A DNA stretch of 64,000 bases from Microbacteriaceae bacterium (lineage in GTDB: Bacteria; Actinomycetota; Actinomycetes; Actinomycetales; Microbacteriaceae). The stretch's first letter is position 1. Each line of letters starts with the position of its first letter. A model generated the notes under the pieces. It saw only the letters and a program-made list of their open reading frames with translations, had not been told where the DNA came from and made no database searches. Location of the stretch: assembly GCA_025464975.1 (NCBI GenBank), contig JAODMT010000006.1, positions 1 through 64,000 of the forward strand, read 5' to 3'. The translations under genes and the position numbers were made by a program. Below are positions 34,023 through 43,165 of this stretch, piece by piece.

Positions 34023-34816
34023 CAGTCCTGTCCGGGCGGCAGGGACGCCATGATTTCCATTCCGGCCACATCGACGATGCGTCGCGACGTGAGCTCGGCC
34101 TCGCGTTCGTCGCGGGCCTCGACGGCGTCGACGATTGCGCGATGCGACTCGATCGCTTCCCTTGTGAATTCCCGCGGCACCAGGTTCAGCTGGAACCGCA
34201 CTCGAAGCGCGGCTTCGATTGGGTCGGCGAGTTGCTCCACGATCATGTTTCCGCTTGCGAGAAGGAGCGCCCGGTGGAATTCGACATCGGCGTTGGTGAA
34301 CCAGGCCCAGTCCTTGGCATCCGAGGCATCGCTCATTGCCTCGAGGGCTGAGCGAAGCCGTGCCAAGGATTCCGGCGTTCGCTCCCGGCAGGCCTGCCGG
34401 GCGGCCAGCGGCTCGATCGCGCTGCGCAGTCCGAGAAGTTCCTCAAGTTGCTGCACCGATTCATCGCCGATTGAGCGCCAGCGGATCACATCAGGGTCAA
34501 GCAGGTTCCAGTCATTGCTCGGCCGCACGCGCGTGCCCGTGCGAGGCCGGGCCTGAACCATGCCCTTGGCTTCGAGCACCTTCAGCACCTCCCGGATCAC
34601 CGTTCGCGACACCTCGAAGTCCTCGCCGAGCGCCTCGGGAACGATCTGGTCGCCTGACGAATGAACGCCGCTCGCAATCGACAGACCGACGGCCTCCACG
34701 ATCTGGCCGTGGAGCCCGCGGAACGAGTTTGCACCCGCGAGCTGACGACCACCGTCGGCATCGTCCGATTGCTGTCCGAGTCTCGACCTTGCGGCGGATG
34801 GCCATGGCATCGTCAT
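34022..34816 (-). CDS. FadR/GntR-family transcriptional regulator
   Basis: A 264-aa GntR-superfamily repressor. The winged helix (about residues 35-100) includes VPEALGEDFEVSRTVIREVLKVLEAKGMVQARPRTGT; the all-helical FCD ligand domain follows, with the metal-binding His pattern in DVEFHRALLLASGN and SHRAIVDAV. FCD regulators of sugar-acid operons usually sense a pathway sugar acid. The first about 30 residues are low complexity, so a later start is possible. It sits inside the operon (4-bp and 1-bp overlaps) and probably controls it. Confidence 0.88.
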   Translation of the reverse strand: MTMPWPSAARSRLGQQSDDADGGRQLAGANSFRGLHGQIVEAVGLSIASGVHSSGDQIVPEALGEDFEVSRTVIREVLKVLEAKGMVQARPRTGTRVRPSNDWNLLDPDVIRWRSIGDESVQQLEELLGLRSAIEPLAARQACRERTPESLARLRSALEAMSDASDAKDWAWFTNADVEFHRALLLASGNMIVEQLADPIEAALRVRFQLNLVPREFTREAIESHRAIVDAVEARDEREAELTSRRIVDVAGMEIMASLPPGQD

Positions 34817-35766
34817 GCTGCACCTCTTCGGGGATCGATTGACAGAAGGTCCTCGAATTCCTCAAGGAAGTGGTCGACCATGGTTCTCTCTTCAGCATCA
34901 AGCCGGCGGGAAGGCGCACGACAGTGGTCGGACGCCGTCCACCCGCGTCGCCATCCAATCATCTTCTCAGCCGCGACGATGAGATCGACCCCTTGCATCC
35001 AGTACGAAATATAGGGCAACAGCCTGGTGTGAAGGGCCGCCGCTCCGGCCGTGTCGCCCCGTTGCCACAGTTGCCAGATGCGCTGGTAGATCTCGACGAA
35101 CGAGCATCCGGGCTGAACCCCGACGGCCCCGCGCCTCAGAGCATCGATCATCTGCACGCCCGCATACCCGACCGCTGCCGGCAGGGCGGGGGACTGCGCC
35201 GCGAGCGCGGCGATGAGTGAACCCGGTGGGGTCGACTCCACCTTCACCTCGGCCAGGTTGGTCGCGCTCGACGCCAGGTCGGAGATCGCACGGGCGTTCA
35301 AGGTGGTCCCGGTCAGCGCGGGCGCGTATTGCAGAATGATCGGTCGCGGAGCAACAGCCGCGGCGACCGCCAGAATGTGTTCCCTCACCGCGTCCGCGCT
35401 GGGAGAAAGCTGATGCGGCGGGAGCAGGTTGATCGCGTCGGCGCCCATCTCGATGGCGGTGCGTGCGCGGGCGACCGCAACGAGGGTCGCGTGGTCCGGG
35501 ATCGAGATGATTCTGGTGAACGCCGGGAGTCCGGCGGTCCTGTCCAACAGGAGCCTGCACAGGTGCTCGCGCTCGCCGTCGGTCAACGCGAGATACTCCG
35601 AGGCGAATCCCGGGAACATCACCCCGGCGACCCCGGCTTCGACGACGTGATCGATCACCCTGATGAAGCTGTCTTCGTCGAGTTCCCCGGACGCCGTGAA
35701 CGGGGTCTCGACGACGGGGCAGACACCGCGCACCGGGAGGGAAGGAGACCTGAATCGTGAGCGCAT
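34813..35766 (-). CDS. Dihydrodipicolinate-synthase-family lyase/aldolase
   Basis: A class I TIM-barrel lyase of 317 aa. The Schiff-base lysine is Lys175 in LAEVKVES and the proton-shuttle Tyr is in IILQYAP (147). The opening VRGVCPVVETPF and GVAGVMFPGFASEYLAL correspond to the pyruvate-binding side. In sugar-acid operons DHDPS-type enzymes act as 2-keto-3-deoxy-sugar-acid aldolase or dehydratase, not in lysine synthesis. Its ATG overlaps the dehydratase stop by 1 bp. A conserved-domain search could place the subfamily. Confidence 0.83.
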   Translation of the reverse strand: MRSRFRSPSLPVRGVCPVVETPFTASGELDEDSFIRVIDHVVEAGVAGVMFPGFASEYLALTDGEREHLCRLLLDRTAGLPAFTRIISIPDHATLVAVARARTAIEMGADAINLLPPHQLSPSADAVREHILAVAAAVAPRPIILQYAPALTGTTLNARAISDLASSATNLAEVKVESTPPGSLIAALAAQSPALPAAVGYAGVQMIDALRRGAVGVQPGCSFVEIYQRIWQLWQRGDTAGAAALHTRLLPYISYWMQGVDLIVAAEKMIGWRRGWTASDHCRAPSRRLDAEERTMVDHFLEEFEDLLSIDPRRGAA

Positions 35767-37508
35767 CAGAAGGGAATCCGTCCTGGACGGTCACCGCTGC
35801 CGCCGATCAGGAAGTCGAGGTCGGCACCTCGGTCTGCCTGCTGCACATGCTCGATGTAGAGCCGCGTCCACCCGCGCCCGCTCGCCGGTGGCGGGGCGAC
35901 CCACTGGGCGCGGCGCGCGGCGATCTCTTCATCGCTCACCAGCATCTCCAGCCGGCGGTTTTCCACATCCAGCCGAACGATATCCCCGGTGCGGATGAGA
36001 GCCAGAGGTCCCCCGACGGCGGACTCGGGCGCCACGTGCAAGATGCACGTGCCGTAGGCCGTTCCGCTCATTCGAGCGTCCGAGATGCGGACTATGTCCC
36101 TCACGCCGCGGTCAAGGAGTTTCTTCGGGATCGCCAGGTTGCCAATCTCCGGCATGCCCGGATATCCACGCGGCCCGGCGTTGCGCACCACGACGACAGT
36201 ATCCTCGGTGACATCGAGATCGTCGTCGTTCACCACCAGGTGATAGTCCTCGATCGAGTCGAAGACGATGGCGGGGCCCTCGTGCCGCAGCAGTTCCGGG
36301 CTCGCCGCGCTGATCTTGATCACGGCGCCATCCGGTGAGATATTTCCCCGAAGCACCGCGGTTCCGGAACCGGCCGGCTGCACCGGGTTGTCCCACTGCC
36401 GAATGACGACGTCGTCGTCGACCCGGCCATCGCTCATGCTGTCCCCCAGGCTCAGCCCGCTGATAGTTGGCGCATCAAGGTGCAGGCGGTCCCCCAATCG
36501 TGTGATCAGCCCCGGTATCCCTCCCGCGTAGGCGAACTCCTCCATGAGGTAGCGACCGCTTGGCATGAGGTCGACCAGCAGAGGAACGTCACGTCCGATC
36601 CGGTCTATGTCGTCGAGATCGAGTTGCACGCCGGCGCGACCGGCGATCGCGAGAAGATGGATGACAGCGTTCGTCGAGCCGCCGATTGCGGCATTCGCGA
36701 TCAAGGCGTTCTCGAAGGAGTCTCTCGTGAGCACGTGCGACGGGCGTAGTCCCTCTTTCGCAAGTTCCACGGCACGTAACCCGGTGTCTTCTGCCAAAAC
36801 CATTCGCCGCGAATCGACGGCCGGCAACGCAGCCCCATAGGGCAGCTGCATCCCAAGGACCTCGGCCAGACAGGCCATCGAGGACGCCGTGCCCATCGTC
36901 ATGCAGTGCCCGGCGGAGCGATTGAGGCAGGATTCGAACTCGGTGAATTCCGTCTGCGTCACCTCCCCGGCCCTCAGCCCCTCAGCCATCCGCCAGACGT
37001 CCGTGCCAGAGCCAACCGCCCGTCCGCGAAATCGTCCGTTGAGCATCGGACCACCGGTGAGAAGGATGGCGGGCAGGTCGACGCTGGCCACACCCATGAG
37101 GGCGGCGGGCGTCGTCTTGTCGCAACCGGTGAGCACGACAACGGCATCCATCGGGTTGGCCCTGACGAGCTCCTCGAGTTCCATCGCCATCATGTTGCGA
37201 TAGAGCATCGACGTGGGGCGCATGAACGGCTCCCCGAGAGACATCACCGGGAACTCGAGCGCCAGCCCGCCTGCCTGCTGGACCCCCCGGCGCACGGCGT
37301 CGGCCAGACCGCGAAGGTGAGTGTTGCACGGCGTCAACTCCGACCACGTATTCGCGATCCCGATCACCGGGCGGCCGTCGAACTGCCGACCGGACAGGCC
37401 CATCTGCCGCATGTGATGGCGCGTGATGAATCCGTTCTTGCCGCCCTCACCGATCCAGGAAGAACTTCTGCGGTCGCCGGTGTCGTCCGCCGGTGTCTGC
37501 TCGCTCAT
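35766..37508 (-). CDS. IlvD/Edd-family sugar-acid dehydratase
   Basis: A 580-aa Fe-S dehydratase. Cluster ligands are Cys61 (TPCNTHL), Cys129 (TGCDKTTPA) and Cys202 (GHCMTM); Lys131 is the expected carbamylated Mg ligand. The sequence is of the sugar-acid (pentonate/hexonate) branch rather than branched-chain amino acid synthesis, judging mainly by the operon. The likely reaction is dehydration of an aldonate to a 2-keto-3-deoxy acid, feeding the lyase, kinase and aldolase downstream. It is separated from the preceding dehydrogenase by 43 bp. Confidence 0.85.
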   Translation of the reverse strand: MSEQTPADDTGDRRSSSWIGEGGKNGFITRHHMRQMGLSGRQFDGRPVIGIANTWSELTPCNTHLRGLADAVRRGVQQAGGLALEFPVMSLGEPFMRPTSMLYRNMMAMELEELVRANPMDAVVVLTGCDKTTPAALMGVASVDLPAILLTGGPMLNGRFRGRAVGSGTDVWRMAEGLRAGEVTQTEFTEFESCLNRSAGHCMTMGTASSMACLAEVLGMQLPYGAALPAVDSRRMVLAEDTGLRAVELAKEGLRPSHVLTRDSFENALIANAAIGGSTNAVIHLLAIAGRAGVQLDLDDIDRIGRDVPLLVDLMPSGRYLMEEFAYAGGIPGLITRLGDRLHLDAPTISGLSLGDSMSDGRVDDDVVIRQWDNPVQPAGSGTAVLRGNISPDGAVIKISAASPELLRHEGPAIVFDSIEDYHLVVNDDDLDVTEDTVVVVRNAGPRGYPGMPEIGNLAIPKKLLDRGVRDIVRISDARMSGTAYGTCILHVAPESAVGGPLALIRTGDIVRLDVENRRLEMLVSDEEIAARRAQWVAPPPASGRGWTRLYIEHVQQADRGADLDFLIGGSGDRPGRIPF

Positions 37509-37551
37509 TGTGCCGCCTTCCTTGATCGCTGGTTGTGGGTGCGCGTCGGTG

Positions 37552-38667
37552 CTATGACCACGGTTCGATCACGATCTTCCCCACTTCGACGCCGTCGAGT
37601 TGCCACTTATTGGAGGCCTGCAGAGCGCGGATGGCGTCCCCGGCGCGCTCAAGCGGCAGGCGGTGGGTGATGAGATGGTCGGCTTTCTCGCCAAGATCCT
37701 CCACTATGGTCAGCGCGCGGCCGAAGGAGTCCGGTGTGTACCCGGATGAGGAAACCATTCGGGCGTCTCTGGACAGGAAGTGCTGGTACGGATTGATTTC
37801 GGTGCTCCCCTCGTCCGAGAAGTGACCGAGTTCCACGAAACATCCGCCCCGCCGCAGGTAGCCGAAGCCTTCCGGCACCGTGGAGGGAACTCCCGCGCAC
37901 TCGACGACGATGTTGTAGCCGAGGCCCTGCGGGGATGCCGCGAGGACGGCCTCCCGACGGGTCTCCGGGTCGCGCAGTTCGCCGATGTCGATCGTTGAAT
38001 GCGCGCCGAATTCCCGCGCCAGCTTCAACCGCCGCGATGGACCACCGATCGCCGTCACGCGACTGGCGCCCCCGAACGCCGCGGCAGCAATGGCGAGGAG
38101 CCCAACGGTTCCTGTTCCCTGCACGAGGACGGAGTCCCCGAAGCGGAAGCCGGCGCGGATGAGACCCTCAACTGGTGTCGCGGCGGGTTCGGAGAGCACG
38201 ACGTTGGAGGCCGGTGCACTGCTCACGAAGACGCGTGCCCGCCCGTTGCAGAGCACGTATTCGCCCCAGCCGCCGCCGGCTGGTCGCTTGACCGGATTCG
38301 AGAACCCGATCACATCCCAGTTCTCGCAATCGGGGTACGGGCCGCCGCGCTTGCACGCCGCGCAGTGTCCGCACGGTGTTGCTGGCATGACGCTGACACG
38401 GTCACCAACTCGAACGGGAGTGCCGCGAACATCCGACCCGAAGCCCGGTCCGATCTCGGCGACGATGCCGCAGACCTCATGGCCGAGGGTCGACGGGAAA
38501 TCAAAGCCCGGCATGTGACCGAGCGCAATGTGCAGGTCGGTGGCGCACACCCCGGCGAGCTCGACCCTCACGAGCAGTCCATCTCGTGGAACATCGGGAA
38601 TCGGCTGCACCCTCACCTCAGGGTCGCCATTGGATTCGGCGAGTGTCGATACGCGGAAATCCGTCAT
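37552..38667 (-). CDS. Zinc-dependent medium-chain alcohol/polyol dehydrogenase
   Basis: A 371-aa MDR enzyme. Catalytic zinc ligands are Cys and His-Glu of GVCATDLH and LGHEVCG; the structural zinc loop is CGHCAACKRGGPYPDC. The Rossmann motif is VQGTGTVGLLAIAAAAFGG. The ATG at 38667 follows GGAGATGAAGAG. It is expected to oxidise a polyol or sugar with NAD(P). It is the second MDR enzyme in the operon, so two consecutive oxidations or two substrates are handled. Confidence 0.87.
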   Translation of the reverse strand: MTDFRVSTLAESNGDPEVRVQPIPDVPRDGLLVRVELAGVCATDLHIALGHMPGFDFPSTLGHEVCGIVAEIGPGFGSDVRGTPVRVGDRVSVMPATPCGHCAACKRGGPYPDCENWDVIGFSNPVKRPAGGGWGEYVLCNGRARVFVSSAPASNVVLSEPAATPVEGLIRAGFRFGDSVLVQGTGTVGLLAIAAAAFGGASRVTAIGGPSRRLKLAREFGAHSTIDIGELRDPETRREAVLAASPQGLGYNIVVECAGVPSTVPEGFGYLRRGGCFVELGHFSDEGSTEINPYQHFLSRDARMVSSSGYTPDSFGRALTIVEDLGEKADHLITHRLPLERAGDAIRALQASNKWQLDGVEVGKIVIEPWS

Positions 38668-38715
38668 CGTCTCTTCATCTCCTTCGGTTCGAGTCACGCG
38701 CTGGCCCGGGCGTCT

Positions 38716-39507
38716 TCATGAGGGGTCCTGCAGCAGTGCGGATCGGCCGCCGTCGAGCGTCAGGATCGTGCCCGTCGTGAAGGCCGATGCGGGCGAGGCG
38801 AGAAACTCGATCGCTTCCGCCACTTCGGCGGGGCGACCGAGGCGCTTGGTGAGGTGCAGCCGTTCCGCGTTCGCTCGGGCCCCCGCCGGATCGTCGAAGG
38901 AGGCGAAGTACCTGTCGTTGATGGGCGTGTCCACATATCCGGGAGAGACAGCATTGACCCGGATGCCGCGATCGGCGAGCTCGATCGCGAGCGACTGTGT
39001 CAGCGCGTTGACTCCGGCTTTGGCCACGTTGTACGGGAAGACGCCGGCCAGGGTCGCCACCGCATGATTGGACGAGACATTCACGATCGACCCGCCGTCC
39101 GCGAAGTGAGGCACCGCCTCTTTGGAACACAGCCACACCGCCCGAAGGTCGAGATCCAGGCAGTCGTCCCAGTCCGACAGCGTCGTCCCGAGGGTACCCT
39201 TGAACATGTTGGCTCCGGCGTTGTTCACGAGCACATCGATCCGACCGGAGATCCGGGCGGCCTCCTCGATGAGTGCGCGGCAGGCGGCCGGGTTCCCGAG
39301 ATCCTGGAGCACAACGGTGGCGTCCCCTCCGCTGTCCTGGATCTCGCGTCGCACGGCCTCGGCGCGATCCGCGTCTCGTCCGTGTACGACGACACGTGCA
39401 CCGCGGGCGGCGAACAGGCGTGCCGTCGCCGCGCCGATCCCTTTGCTCGCGCCCGTCACTACGACGACGCGTCCCGTCCAAGTCGAGTCCCCTTCGCGCG
39501 CGCTCAT
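38716..39507 (-). CDS. Short-chain dehydrogenase/reductase
   Basis: A classical SDR of 263 aa: TGASKGIGAATARLF (cofactor motif), NNAGANMF, Ser-Tyr-Lys triad with SSNHAVATLAGVFPYNVAKAG (Tyr and Lys spaced YxxxK), and the DGGRSAL C-terminal end. It is in the same run as two MDR enzymes and likely oxidises a sugar or sugar lactone. Its ATG overlaps the stop of the MDR gene at 39504 by 4 bp. Confidence 0.88.
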   Translation of the reverse strand: MSAREGDSTWTGRVVVVTGASKGIGAATARLFAARGARVVVHGRDADRAEAVRREIQDSGGDATVVLQDLGNPAACRALIEEAARISGRIDVLVNNAGANMFKGTLGTTLSDWDDCLDLDLRAVWLCSKEAVPHFADGGSIVNVSSNHAVATLAGVFPYNVAKAGVNALTQSLAIELADRGIRVNAVSPGYVDTPINDRYFASFDDPAGARANAERLHLTKRLGRPAEVAEAIEFLASPASAFTTGTILTLDGGRSALLQDPS

Positions 39508-40598
39508 GAATCGGACCGCCTTCCCGGCAGCACCATCGTCTTGATCCCGCGGCCGCTCATCGCTTCTTCGATGGCTTCGTCGAACTGGTCAAGCGCGAAT
39601 TGCCCGGTCACGAGGGACCGCACGTCGATGAGGCCATCACCGACGGCCTTGATCGCCTTTGGATAGCAGTTTGGGCCGAGATGGCTGCCGCGGATGGTCA
39701 ATTCCTTCTGGTCCCCGGCGAGGTTCCAGTTCACCAGTACCGGGTCTTTGATCGAGCTGAAGGCAACCACGGTGCCCATCTTGCGGACCATTTCGAGCGC
39801 CTGCTGGGGCCCGTCGGCACCTCCGGTCGCCTCGATCACCACGTCGGCGCCGTAGCCTTCGGTCAGCTCTTTCACCCGCGCAACGGCGTCGACCTCGCGT
39901 ACGTTGAGCGCCACGTCGGCGCCGAGTTGGAGGGCGAGCTCGAGTCGCGGCGCCCGGGTTCCGACCGTGATCAGCCTGCCGGGGTTGAACTGCTTCGCCC
40001 ACTGAAGCATGCACAGCCCGATGCTTCCGAGGCCCGCGACGACCACAGTGTCGCCCGGCTTGATGCCGGCGCGATCGACCGCGTGGATGGCGCAAGCGAG
40101 GGGTTCGAGATACGCCGCCTCAATCTCGGACAGCCTGTGGCCGACCAGGTGCACACGAGCCTGCGCGGGAAAGAGTGTGAATTCCGCCATTCCGCCTTCG
40201 GCACGTCCACGCTTGAAACCGAAGATGTGGTTGGGCTCGCACATCCAGTACGCACCGTCGCGACAGAACCGGCACTTTCCGCAGGGAAGGATCTGCTCGG
40301 CGATGACCTGATCGCCGACCGCTATCCCGTACTTTTCGCTTGCGCCCTCACCGAGTTCTTCGACAATTCCGGCAAACTCGTGGCCCGTGGTGACCGGGCC
40401 TTCGAGGTACCCGTCGTTCCCATGCTCGCCCCAAAACAGGGTCGCGCCGGTGTAACACTTGATATCGCTTCCGCAGATGCCCACCGCACCGGTTCGGATG
40501 AGCACCTCACCGCGGCCGGGATGGGGCTTCGGCACCTGTTCCAGCCGGTAGTCGCGAGGTCCGTGCACTACGACGGCGTCCATCAGTTCCCGGGTCAT
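39504..40598 (-). CDS. Zinc-binding polyol dehydrogenase, EltD-like
   Basis: A 364-aa MDR enzyme with zinc motifs GICGSDIKCY and TTGHEFAG, structural-zinc loop CGKCRFCRDGAYWMC and Rossmann motif VVVAGLGSIGLCMLQWAK. The opening MDAVVVHGPRDYRLEQV and features such as DIKCYTGATLFWG resemble the mycobacterial erythritol/L-threitol dehydrogenase EltD. A tetritol or related polyol is therefore a reasonable substrate guess; this rests on recalled similarity. The gene follows the permease with a 4-bp overlap. Confidence 0.82.
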   Translation of the reverse strand: MTRELMDAVVVHGPRDYRLEQVPKPHPGRGEVLIRTGAVGICGSDIKCYTGATLFWGEHGNDGYLEGPVTTGHEFAGIVEELGEGASEKYGIAVGDQVIAEQILPCGKCRFCRDGAYWMCEPNHIFGFKRGRAEGGMAEFTLFPAQARVHLVGHRLSEIEAAYLEPLACAIHAVDRAGIKPGDTVVVAGLGSIGLCMLQWAKQFNPGRLITVGTRAPRLELALQLGADVALNVREVDAVARVKELTEGYGADVVIEATGGADGPQQALEMVRKMGTVVAFSSIKDPVLVNWNLAGDQKELTIRGSHLGPNCYPKAIKAVGDGLIDVRSLVTGQFALDQFDEAIEEAMSGRGIKTMVLPGRRSDS

Positions 40599-41611
40599 GG
40601 TCGTGATTCCTTTCCCGCCACGCGGCGCTGGCGTCCGCGATCCCGCAGATTATTGAGCCACCCGATGCGTCCCTGACGCACCTGGTCGAAGATGCCGGCA
40701 GCCACGACGACCGCGCCGAAGGTGGCGAGCTGCAGCCAACTGGACAACTGGAGGATGATGTAGCCGTTCTGCACCATGCCCAGCAGCACCGCACCCAGGA
40801 ATACGCCGATCATCGACCCGCGGCCGCCGAGGAGGCTGGCGCCGCCGACGACCACCGCGGCGATGATCGGCAGCAGGTCGGCGGTACCGGCGCTCGACTC
40901 CGCCGTTCCGAGGCTCGCCGCGCGCAGCATCCCGGCGAACCCGGCGAGGCCGCCCGCGATCGCAAACACCGCGACCTTCGTCGAGATGACCGAGATTCCG
41001 GCGAGGCGTGCGGCCTCCTGGTTGTCGCCAACGGCGAGAACGCGCCGGCCGAACACCGTGTACACCAGAACGAGCTGCGCGATGATCGCCAGGGCCACGA
41101 AGATGACCACGGGAAGCGGGATGCCGGCGACGCGGGCGTCCGAACCGATGTTCGCCAGTTCTTCGGGCACCGAAATCGGCAAGCCACCCGTGACCATGAG
41201 GGTCAGCCCCTGGATCACGGACAACGATCCAAGCGTGACGATGAATGAGTTCACGCCGGTGCCGACCACCAGAATCGCGTTGATGGTGCCGATCAGGCAA
41301 CCGATGACCAGCGCGGCGACCACACCAAACCACACCGGAACACCCGCGCGCATGAGCCACGCGGCGCTCGCGGCCGAGAAGGCGACCGTGGCGCCAACGG
41401 ACAGGTCGAGCTCGCCGGCCATGATCACGAAGCCCTGCCCGAGGGCCACTATGCCGATGGTGACCATGGCGAGTAGGAGATTGATCAGGTTGGCTGGGCT
41501 GAGGAAGTTCGGCGCCTGACTGGCGATCAGGGCACCGATGACGATGATGACGATCACGAGCGCGAACTCGACGCGTCTAAAAGCGCCGGCAAAATTCCAT
41601 GATGATTTCAC
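40595..41611 (-). CDS. Ribose-type sugar ABC transporter permease
   Basis: A 338-aa permease of the RbsC/AraH branch with about nine hydrophobic helices. GFVIMAGELDLSVGATVAFSA (residues about 60-80) and VVGGASLLGGRGSM near residue 257 are family signatures. A GTG start overlaps the ATPase stop by 4 bp. Only one permease gene is present, so it should form a homodimer. Confidence 0.92.
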   Translation of the reverse strand: MKSSWNFAGAFRRVEFALVIVIIVIGALIASQAPNFLSPANLINLLLAMVTIGIVALGQGFVIMAGELDLSVGATVAFSAASAAWLMRAGVPVWFGVVAALVIGCLIGTINAILVVGTGVNSFIVTLGSLSVIQGLTLMVTGGLPISVPEELANIGSDARVAGIPLPVVIFVALAIIAQLVLVYTVFGRRVLAVGDNQEAARLAGISVISTKVAVFAIAGGLAGFAGMLRAASLGTAESSAGTADLLPIIAAVVVGGASLLGGRGSMIGVFLGAVLLGMVQNGYIILQLSSWLQLATFGAVVVAAGIFDQVRQGRIGWLNNLRDRGRQRRVAGKESRP

Positions 41612-43158
41612 TGGGCGTCTCCACTTCGGGGTTCGGGCAGTCCTGAAGGTATCGATTCGCCGAGTGCGGCCGCGACCAGGGCGATGCCGTCGGCACCGGT
41701 TGCCTCCTGCGCGACGGCGCCATGCCGGATCACGGCGATCCGGTCGGCTATGCCGATGAGCTCCTCGACCTCGCTTGAGATGAAGATGATCGCGACACCG
41801 GACTCGGCCAGTTCCGCAACAAGCTGTGCGATTTCGGCCTTGGTCGCAACATCGATCCCGTGGGTTGGCTCGTCGAGGATGACGACTCTCGGGTTCACCG
41901 CAAGCGCGCGGGCAATCAGCGCTTTTTGTTGGTTGCCGCCGGAGAGCGACGTGATGGGCGTCGAGGTTGTTCCACGCAGCGAGAGTTTGGCGACCCAGCG
42001 CTGGGCTATAGAGCGTTCCAATTCGCGGGTGACCATGCCGAACCGGCTCATCGAGACCAGGTCGCTCGCGACGATGTTGAATGCGACGTCGTGACTGGAG
42101 AAAACCGCGCGTCGGCGTTCCTCGCTGGTCATGACCACGCCGGCGGCCAACGCCTCCCTGGGGGAGCCGAATCGCACCGGCTTTCCGTCGATCATCACCG
42201 TGCCGGATAGCAGCGGGTCGACGCCGCAGATCGCGCGGCCGATTTCGGTGCGGCCCGATCCGACCAGCCCGGCGAGACCGAGAACTTCCCCGGCGCGCAC
42301 TATCAGGCTGACGTCGTGCACGTCGCGGGTGGTGATGCCGTCGAGGCGAAGCACCTCGACGCCAAGATCGTGGGTGCGGCGCACGCGTGCGGCCTCTGCG
42401 AGAGTGGCATCCCGACCGGCCATCAGTTGCACGGCGGCACGAATGGGAATGTCCTCTGGAGTGCCTTCGGAAACGAGCCGGCCGTCGCGCAGAATCGCCA
42501 CACGGTCGATGACCTCGTACAGTTCCTTGAGGCGGTGGCTCACAACCACCACGGCGACGCCGTCATCCCGAAGGGTACGCACGAGCTGCCATAACTGCGT
42601 GGTCTCGCGCGGAGTGAGGCTGGAGTTGGGCTCGTCAAGGAAGAGCAGTCGGGCGTTGCTGGCCATCGCCTTTGCGATCGCGACCAGTTGACGCTGCGCC
42701 GAGCTGAGACGCCCGGCCTGCGTTGTCACGGCGGGTAGCTCGTCGACCAGGCCGAGTCGCTCCAGATGCTCCTTCGCGTCCCGTGCCATTGCCCGGGGGC
42801 GGACGCCTCGAAGGGCGCCCCCGCCGGCGTACCGAGCGAGAAAGATGTTCTCGGCGATGGATGCTTCGTTGGTGAGCTTCGGCTCCTGATGCACGACCTG
42901 GATGCCCAGTCGAGCCGCGTCGAGCGGGTGGCTGAGCTCCACTTCCGCGCCGTTGAACTCGATACTGCCTGTCGTCGGAACGGTAGCGCCCGAGACCAGG
43001 GAGATGAACGTGGACTTCCCTGCCCCGTTCTCGCCCAGAAGGGCGAGGACGGAACCGGGGTAGATGGCCAAGTCGACATCGCGCAGCGCATGCACAGAGC
43101 CGTAACTCTTACCGAGTCCGGCAGCGTGAAGGAGCGGCATCCTATGCTGACCAGGCAT
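41608..43158 (-). CDS. Ribose-type sugar ABC transporter ATP-binding protein
   Basis: A 516-aa tandem ABC ATPase of the RbsA/XylG type. The first nucleotide domain has Walker A GENGAGKST (about 42-50) and a degenerate signature LSSAQRQLVAIAKA; the second has SLSGGNQQKALIARAL and LDEPTHGIDV. The second domain's Walker A region (GLVGSGRTEIGRAICG) is altered as is usual in this family. It lies 7 bp after the binding-protein gene. Confidence 0.94.
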   Translation of the reverse strand: MPGQHRMPLLHAAGLGKSYGSVHALRDVDLAIYPGSVLALLGENGAGKSTFISLVSGATVPTTGSIEFNGAEVELSHPLDAARLGIQVVHQEPKLTNEASIAENIFLARYAGGGALRGVRPRAMARDAKEHLERLGLVDELPAVTTQAGRLSSAQRQLVAIAKAMASNARLLFLDEPNSSLTPRETTQLWQLVRTLRDDGVAVVVVSHRLKELYEVIDRVAILRDGRLVSEGTPEDIPIRAAVQLMAGRDATLAEAARVRRTHDLGVEVLRLDGITTRDVHDVSLIVRAGEVLGLAGLVGSGRTEIGRAICGVDPLLSGTVMIDGKPVRFGSPREALAAGVVMTSEERRRAVFSSHDVAFNIVASDLVSMSRFGMVTRELERSIAQRWVAKLSLRGTTSTPITSLSGGNQQKALIARALAVNPRVVILDEPTHGIDVATKAEIAQLVAELAESGVAIIFISSEVEELIGIADRIAVIRHGAVAQEATGADGIALVAAALGESIPSGLPEPRSGDAQ

Positions 43159-43165
43159 GTCGTAA

